64,000 nt of DNA from Amblyomma americanum (taxonomy: Eukaryota > Arthropoda > Arachnida > Ixodida > Ixodidae): positions 50,556,272 to 50,620,271 of the forward strand of contig NC_135500.1 in NCBI RefSeq assembly GCF_052857255.1, read 5' to 3'. Below the pieces are notes generated by a model. It did no database searches. It was not told the DNA's origin and saw only the letters and a list, made by a program, of their open reading frames with translations. The translations under genes and the position numbers were made by a program. Below, one piece after another: positions 58,002-64,000 of the stretch (positions are counted from its first letter, which is position 1; every line of letters starts with the position of its first letter).

Positions 58002-58252
58002 ATCCCACTACACCCCAAGTTACTTTTAGGAGATCAAGCACTGGTTGATTTTTCAAGTATTTTTAAATTTCTCGGAGAAGCCAATGTTTTATACAAACTG
58101 TAGATATAAAAAGCGTAACCTTTAACAAAAGCTCTAACCGTGTGTTTGGCGCATCATAGCCTCAGTTGCTTTTGCGCCATTAAAATCAATATAACTAACT
58201 TTTTTAAAGTAAAAACATACCAATCGGGGAATGAGCGGCATTCATTCTGCGT

Positions 58253-58582
58253 TTAGTCGTCACTCGTGGAGTCTTCAGACACTGAGCTGGTGCTGTGCTC
58301 TGCTGCCTGCTCATCCCACAAGAAGTCGCACAGCATGTCCGTTGTCAAAGCGTAGCCGTTGTTGCGTGCTTCCATCACATAGCAGAGCAGCTCTTCTTCC
58401 AGTTACTTGTATGTCTTGGCTCGGAAACCGCGCTTTTTGCAGCTTGTGTTCCTCAGCGCATCCTTTTTGTTGCACCATTGTTGGACGCACTTCTTGGCCA
58501 CGTTGAATTTCCTGCCCACCGCATGCTTGCCATGTTTTTACAGCAAACTCCCAGCCGTGTAGCTATTAAGGTGCTTGCCCAT
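58253..58582 (-). pseudogene. pogo/Tigger-type transposase N-terminal fragment
   Basis: The minus strand from ATG 58582 reads MGKHLNSYTAGSLL, then HAVGRKFNVAKKCVQQW, RGFRAKTYK and LEEELLCYVMEARNNGYALT. This follows the CENP-B/pogo-like helix-turn-helix pattern (YTAGFKL, AGRxFxVxxxxVRxW, LExxLxxWVxxxR). Two TAA codons interrupt one frame, which ends in an acidic Ser-rich stretch (SSVSEDSTSDD). No DDE catalytic domain follows; LINE-2 lies directly beyond. An eroded transposase piece is most likely. Confidence 0.55.
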
Positions 58583-59965
58583 TGTGCTAAAATTGCAACG
58601 CTCAGCGGCAGCACGCGAAAGTCACAAGTACGGTGAATTAACATGTGCCTTTGACAGCCACAAAATACTGAAGCCAATGATACCGATGCCGATATGGATA
58701 GCGGGAGCTCGCGGTTAAGGAAAATGTTGACGATAATGATGAGCTGCGCCGTTGGGTGCCATCCGTGGGCGGCACCTGGAAGCTCCTGTGCACATGCGCC
58801 ACCTTCACGATCAAGCGCACCGTTGCCCGCAGCCGGAGCTGATCGCGGAGTTTCCGGCGCATGCATTTTGAAAGCTATTTCTGTGTGGGTCATGGAAAGT
58901 TTGGGTGTGGCCCTTTTTTTTAAATAGTTCCTTTGGGCAAACAGGGTGCGGCCTGTAAACAGGTGCGCCCATTGCAGGCGAGTGAATTAAACTTGAAGTG
59001 CTGGATAATGAATGAACTGTGTTCATCCTGAGTGGCGAATACAAGAGCACTCCTGTGATGTTTGCATAATTTGCTGAACCGCTAGCTTGTCTGCACTCAA
59101 ATTTGGCTCAGAGATGGCATTGGTGGTCAGTCTTTCCTTGTTTATACTATGTCTGCTGGGAAATGGCTAGCTAATGTTCAAGCAACTCCGAAACCCTGAT
59201 GCTGTTATGTTAAACTCTTTTGAGAATAGGCCATATTGACCTGGTCATTTAGCATACAAAAGGAAGCGGTTACAACACATTTTGCTTCCACCCTGAACAA
59301 AGGACGCACAGTTTATTTCCATCTTGAACAAAGGATGCAGTTGCGTGCTGTGCGAGATGTTTTAGGGAGGAATTAACACCTGGAGACACAGTACATGTAC
59401 AGGGTTCTGCGACTTTGTCGTAGCAGCTTTGAAAAATTTTGCTGCCTCAATTGATGGCTTGTTCACCGTGAAACCATGCACAAAGCTTGCGTACTAAGGT
59501 AAATTTTGTCTCGTACTACATTTGATACTAGTTACTTGGTTTAGCTATGCATGATACAAACCTGTCATCGAGGTGAAGGAATTGAAAGTCTGCCAATGCC
59601 GGGTTTCCGCAAAGGGCTGCATGTGTTGTCTGCAGAGGAAAGGTTTCACTGCAAACAAGCCTCTGGCTGAGCCGGGAGAATTTCTCAATACTGCTGTGGT
59701 AAAGTTGCAGAACACTGTGCACCATTGTTGCTTGCAGCTAGCATAATTTGTCTGATTGCCATCATCGTTGTATGAGTACTCCAGGACACCTGCCCAGTCC
59801 TGCAGCCATACACTGCCATTTTTACAAAGTGCATGTCCCTTTGGTTTGATCATAGAAGGTTGTGGCCAAGTACTACACCAGGGTGGCCAAATCCTGCTCT
59901 GGTGAGAGACTGCATTGTCGGTTCTGGTCACCGAGATCTGCCAGCACTCCAGGCCTGGTTATGCA
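58583..59965. other. No gene firmly recognised (1.4 kb)
   Basis: On the minus strand 59562-59725 is open (VHSVLQLYHSSIEKFSRLSQ) and ends at a weak donor (CAG then GTTTGT). It could be a host exon, but the signals are poor. Nothing else is recognised. Confidence 0.3.
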
Positions 59966-60092
59966 ATTTCATTGACACGCGGATTTTTTTTTTTGAGACC
60001 CGGTGGAGAATTGCTCAGCACCAGGATTCGAACCCCGGTCCTCTTGCACGCGAGGCGGATGCTCTACCTCTATGCCATCGCTGTAGACTTGA
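59966..60092 (-). mobile_element. tRNA-like SINE head
   Basis: The minus strand carries A box TGGCATAGAGG and a perfect B box GGTTCGAATCC (60024-60034) at tRNA-like spacing, followed by a poly-A-like tail (T run at 59983-59993 on the plus strand). The head is Ala-tRNA-like, but the stems do not fold cleanly, so I call it SINE-derived rather than a tRNA gene. Confidence 0.5.
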
Positions 60093-61007
60093 TTTTCTGG
60101 TTTCATTCCTTGTACTTTGCCTTTGCCAGAGAAAATTCTGCGATTTGTCTTGTTGCTACTGTAGAAACATTGTTCCTGAGGGGGGGAGTTTGGCTAGCTT
60201 TCTGTGTGCCATCATAGTACCTCCAGAGCTGTGCTTGTACAAAAAAGATACATACTTAATCAACAACCTGTTGTTGTTTCAGCAAGTGTTGAGTCTTGTT
60301 GAAGGAGAATATCCTCTTCTGAATACTTCGATCTAAATATGTTACAGAAATGCTGTCTGTAATGGCTATTGTCGTACTGGTTAAAACTGTGTGATCAGAG
60401 AATATTGTCACGTAGTGGTGACGGCAGTCGAAGGAGCGATGAAAACGGACAAAAGGTCTTCTAAAAGAAAACTTTTCATTGGGCTGGCTTGCGCCCACAA
60501 TGGACTGAATCACTCAGCGGCGGCGAAGCAACAAGCGTGATCGGTAGTTGTCGAACAGAATGCCCGTTGCTGTTGGCCGTGCTCAATTTAAAGCTGATAG
60601 CGAACTTTCGAGAAAAAGCGTGCGAAGTTACTAGAACATTCCGGAACAACGTAGAATCAGCTCTGCCTGGCTGCGATCAATCGAGATAAATCTAGTTGCG
60701 TCTTGCATCGCAAAAAAAGCGATAAAGTGGTGTGGTGGCAGATTTGAAGAACGGAAAAACACTGCGGCAATATTGATGTTGTCAGATTAATATGCCAAGC
60801 ATTTGGTTTCACATCAGAATGGTGGGCTATCAAGGAGCATTCCTGTAATGGCTGCCGCTGTGGTTAGCAAGGATTTGGAGAGGGTGTGTATGGAAGCGTA
60901 ACCATCGCTATCGTTATTTCGTTAGTATATGTTGCTTCTCTGCGATTGTCGATGAAAAGCGAGGTCTGTGCTCATGAACCTTGCACCATCATCCCGTCCT
61001 ATCACAG
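60093..61007. other. No gene recognised
   Basis: About 900 bp without a recognisable coding region or repeat. Confidence 0.4.
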
Positions 61008-61229
61008 TGCTGGTCCAGTCTGGATGTCACCTGTCCCGTGGTGTTGAATCTGCTTCCGGCATTGAATGAGTGGTTCTTGATCCTGGCCGTGGAGGTCCAT
61101 GAAATCAAGCCTAGCAAGTTGGCGCTAAGCGCAGTCGAGAACAACAGCAGGGTCCGGGGGTTCAGCTGGGACGGAGACCATGCGGCCATCTTGCTACACT
61201 GCCTGATGACCAGGCACCGATGCCTTGAG
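61008..61229 (+). CDS. Candidate host coding exon, function unknown
   Basis: A 222-bp exon candidate (exactly 74 codons, phase 0 at both ends) bounded by CTATCACAG and the donor GTGCGT. The frame reads CWSSLDVTCPVVLNLLPALN, then EWFLILAVEVHEIKP and FSWDGDHAAILLHCLMTRHR. Third positions are GC-rich compared with the AT-rich flanks, as in real coding sequence. I recognise no family. Neighbouring exons are not visible in the window, so the host gene would have to extend through long introns. Confidence 0.45.
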
Positions 61230-61439
61230 GTGCGTGCTGACAGCTTCTGTCTACATTTCTCTCCTAGCACGGCCTCTTTTCCCCCAAGTTCAGAGGCATA
61301 AGTGACGTCATTGTTTTTTCTTCTGCTTTCTAATCAATTATCTTGAAGTGATATAATAATTACAGTATTAATCTCTTATTGATCAACACCACAAATTTGA
61401 AAAAAAAATGAGCTGAGGCTGAGGTAGTGATCGAACATT

Positions 61440-61905
61440 GAGCATTAACACACCTAACATAGGTCGCCGGTTTGAATCTTTGCCGTGAGCTAGACTCTAA
61501 CTTAACTAATAAGTTTATGCTGCACGAAACGCTGATTCATATGACACCACTCCGTACACTCTGCAACAAACGGTTGAGCTGCAGTGTTCATATGAAGATT
61601 CATAAAGGCGTGGAATTGGGGTACTTAGGTTTCTGGTTCGGATCCCTGCCATGAGCTAGGCTCTAACTTAACTAATAAGTTTATGCTGCACGAAATGCTG
61701 AATCATATGACACCACCCCCCACACTGTGCAACAAACGGTTGAGCTGCAGTGTTCACATGAAGATTCGTAAAGACGTGGAATTGGGGTACTAACGTTGCC
61801 AATTCAAATCCCTGCCGCGAGCTAGTCTAATTTAACTAGTAAGTGTATGCTGCACGAAACGCTGAATCGTATGACACCATCCGGAACAGTCTGTGGCAAA
61901 CGTTT
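61440..61905. repeat. 166-bp tandem repeat, about 2.7 units, B-box-like
   Basis: Phase-matched starts GCCGTGAGCTAGACTC (61482), GCCATGAGCTAGGCTC (61648) and GCCGCGAGCTAGTC (61814) give a 166-bp period. Each start is preceded by a B-box-like segment (GGTTTGAATC, GGTTCGGATCC, AATTCAAATCC), and the first by an A-box-like GAGGTAGTG, suggesting amplification from a tRNA-derived SINE. The next 300 bp (to 62207) hold nothing I recognise. Confidence 0.65.
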
Positions 61906-62207
61906 GCCCCACAAATTTTACACGAATGTCGGGACTAAGTGGCCCGACTCGTCTTCCAGACAGGGATATATATACCGGATCTACATAGCTTGGTTTTGAG
62001 CTGTGGTGCTTGGGCATCATGCTGCCACTTGTTATTATTTTATTCCAGTATGTAACCACCTCGGTTACCATGGCAACCACTTGGAGGCTGCCATCTTGGA
62101 TTCTATCTGTGGAATCAGCATAACTCGGAGGCTCGAAACGCAACCAGTAGAGCTAACGCTCTAAAAATCTCCTTTGTTTCGGTGACTGTTGGCTTCCTTC
62201 AGTATTA

Positions 62208-62863
62208 CAGTCGTGCCTCGTTAATATGGACATTTTGGTTCCAAAGCAAAACTGTCCATAAAGCGAGTAGTCTGTAATAACGAATTGAGGAAAATATTTA
62301 GAAAAAGAAACACGCTGTGATTAGGACCTGCTTCAAATGCCTCATTATCAATGTGTGATCTGCTTCATGGTATGTCACTGCTAGGTGACTGAACTCCTAA
62401 TACAGCTGTTCACATTTCAGGACGCTGACAGCTGCTGAACAGGCTTTCTACTTGAGCACAAACTGCCGAGGGTATTCTTTGCAGCCATTTATGCAATATG
62501 GTAAATGGTAAGGGGCGCTGACTTAGCAGCATTGTGCTCTAAAGCATAAAACCGTAAAAAGAAAGGGCATCAATCAGAAAATTGAAATTTTCCTCTGCAG
62601 TACTCTGGTGTTCTTCACTTAAAAGGTAAAAACTTGAACATCTGTTTGGAGCAGCAGAGATTTTCTCATCGCTGTCCATATTCACATGACAAAAATGCAC
62701 ACGCCCTAATGGCCTCTGTGTATTTTCCATCTTTCCATTGTCCGGACAACTAGTTTTTTTATTAACGAGGTTTAAATGCATTGGAAAGGTTTGGTCCCCC
62801 GAAAAATTGTCCATAATTCGAGTCTTCCACATTAATGGGGGTCATATTATTGAAGCTTGACTG
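62208..62863. mobile_element. pogo/Tigger-like MITE, 656 bp
   Basis: Ends in CAGTC (62208) and GACTG (62863), flanked by TA on both sides (62206-62207 and 62864-62865). Subterminal parts share TTAATATGGAC/TATGGACA-like sequence in inverted orientation. No transposase frame. The TA duplication and CAGTC termini fit the Tc1/mariner superfamily, probably the pogo group. Confidence 0.7.
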
Positions 62864-62899
62864 TATTGAGATTTGTGTAACATGTCTCACGGTTTGCCT

Positions 62900-63310
62900 T
62901 TGTATTTGGTGATAAGTTTATTTTTATTTACAATACTGCTGGCCAAAGGTAAAGGCCATGGCAGGGTGAGACTGACATCACTAACTATCGAAATACGAAG
63001 TAAAACAGTGAATGGAAAAAAGGGCACAGTACATGTAATGGCAAGTACAATAAATGAAAAGGAATGAGGAGTTCACATTCTATGTTCAATGAGCGTTGAA
63101 AATTCATCCACATCGTCCAATACTACCCACATAATATCAAGACCGTTCCACTCGAATACAGAGCGAGGAAAGAATGAATATTTGAAAACATTGTTTTTTG
63201 TTTGGAAAGGAAGCAAAGTAAATGGATTTCTGCATCTTGTAGCGTAACCAGAAGAAAATTTCACATACTCATGAGTGCCGCTCTTCAATTTACCTTTCAT
63301 GACTTTAAAC
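62900..63310 (-). mobile_element. Jockey/CR1-like LINE 3' end
   Basis: The minus strand encodes the C-terminal end of a non-LTR RT ORF (NVFKYSFFPRSVFEWNGLD, a standard family signature), with a stop near 63073. The 3' UTR contains AATAAAAATAAA (about 62910-62930). Confidence 0.65.
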
Positions 63311-63723
63311 CATACCTGCCAACTCTTCCGAATTTTCCGTAAAATGTACGAATTTTGATCAGTCTTACAATTTTACGAATGTTGCGTGAAATTTTACGGA
63401 AAATGATTTATTTTCGAAAAAAAGTGTGGACATCTATTAACACTATTATGGTACCTTTCGCTGCCACGAGAGGGCAACACATATTCGTGATATCATCATC
63501 AGCAGCTGCAAACGTAGTAACTTCTGTCGTCTACTCAGGGGGAGCGGAGGGGCACGAATCCATATCCAAAACTCGATACCGCCTCTGCCAGGCACTTGGG
63601 TGTTGGCCTCTGTTCTTGTGTGACCTGCGGCCGCATCTGACGAAGTGCGACTCTGGTGTTTTGGCAGTAGCGGTTTCACGGTGCAGTGGTGGGCTCAAAG
63701 CTGCGACAGTACTTCCAAGTATT

Positions 63724-64000
63724 TTTGAAGCGTACAGATCAGAATTTCCATGCTTCGTGCCATCTAAGAAAGGAGAGAAGTTCGGATTTTGCACCACATG
63801 TGCCTGTGATGTTAACATTTTACATGATGGAAAGTCTGACATCAAGGTCCACATCGCTTCGAAAAGCACCAACGATACTTGCGAGCCGCGGACAGCCAGC
63901 CAAGCCTGACAAGTTTTGTACGCAGTGACAGCGACCTCGGTGTGATTCGTGCAGAATGCCATTGCACCACGTTTTTAGTTGAACACAACATCCCGCTAAG
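63724..64000 (+). pseudogene. hAT-type element, BED zinc finger start, partial
   Basis: Reads EAYRSEFPCFVPSKKG, then FGFCTTCACDVNILHDGKSD and IKVHIASK. This is the BED-finger pattern (C-x2-C and His) found at the N-terminus of many hAT transposases. A -1 frame change occurs near 63890, after which it continues SFVRSDSDLGVIRAE and TTFLVEHNIPL to the window edge, again typical of the family. The second zinc His is not where expected. AT-rich inverted sequence at 63315-63410 (TTTCCGTAAAAT, TTTTACGGAAAA) may be the element's end. The main transposase domain would lie beyond 64000. Confidence 0.6.

Larger units (their letters stand above)
53565..58190 (+). mobile_element. I/R1-type LINE, decayed (LINE-2)
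   Basis: A plus-strand non-LTR element with ORF1 knuckles, AP endonuclease, RT, RNase H and a Cys-His end. It is 5'-truncated in ORF1 near 53565 and ends at about 58190 after TTTTGCGCCATTAAAATC. It differs in sequence from LINE-1 and is more AT-rich. Several frameshifts and stops are present. Confidence 0.85.

Noticed and set aside
59562..59725. Minus-strand open frame (VHSVLQLYHSS...) as a host exon
   Set aside because: Plausible composition, but the donor (GTTTGT) and acceptor are weak and two other frames are also open, so support is insufficient.
60010..60086. tRNA-Ala gene on the minus strand
   Set aside because: A and B boxes are good, but the acceptor and anticodon stems do not pair properly and a poly-A-like tail follows, so it is SINE-like.

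Overview
The window looks like nuclear DNA from an arthropod, most probably a hard tick (Ixodidae). The argument rests on content: abundant tRNA-derived SINEs of the tick Ruka type (A box, GGTTCGAACCC-type B box, ATT-rich tail), Penelope-like elements, I/R1-type LINEs with RNase H, Ty3/gypsy elements, spliced P-type and pogo/hAT DNA transposons, long gene-poor stretches, and no operons or Shine-Dalgarno sites. The species cannot be fixed from the sequence.

Layout. 1-5.5 kb: two Penelope-like copies in opposite orientation, a LINE tail between them, then a LINE 3' end whose upstream part is inverted. 5.9-6.5 kb: SINE copies. 6.54-22.87 kb: a large inverted duplication (arms about 6.95 kb, spacer about 370 bp); each arm carries a promoter-like end and a candidate non-coding transcription unit reading towards the centre, and only the left arm holds a roughly 2.05-kb TIR element. 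22.87-27.01 kb: an old gypsy element (gypsy-1) with a broken gag and a missing integrase catalytic Asp. 27.04-27.21 kb: a 102-bp near-perfect palindrome inside a target-site duplication. 27.7-32.4 kb: an almost full-length LINE (minus) with both ORFs. 32.4-35.9 kb: two inverted 3' copies of another LINE around a SINE. 37.83 kb: a candidate host exon. 38.87-48.29 kb: a young gypsy element (gypsy-2) with identical LTRs and a textbook -1 frameshift signal, split by a complete 4,134-bp P-type transposon that encodes an apparently intact two-exon THAP transposase. 48.4-53.5 kb: SINEs and a LINE tail. 53.6-58.2 kb: a decayed LINE (plus). 58.2-64 kb: a pogo-type helix-turn-helix fragment, a candidate 222-bp host exon, a 166-bp tandem repeat, a 656-bp TA-flanked MITE, a LINE tail and the start of a hAT/BED element running off the edge.

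How the parts relate. Nearly everything recognisable is mobile DNA at different ages. Nesting gives an order: gypsy-2 inserted (CATT duplication), then the P-type element entered its integrase gene (GTACAAC duplication). The two gypsy families use the same in-phase heptamer GGGAAAC for Gag-Pol frameshifting. Host coding content is limited to two short putative exons, so the window is probably intergenic or intronic. The points most worth following are the intact P-type transposase, the paired frameshift signals and the large palindrome, which could make long hairpin RNA if transcription crosses its centre.
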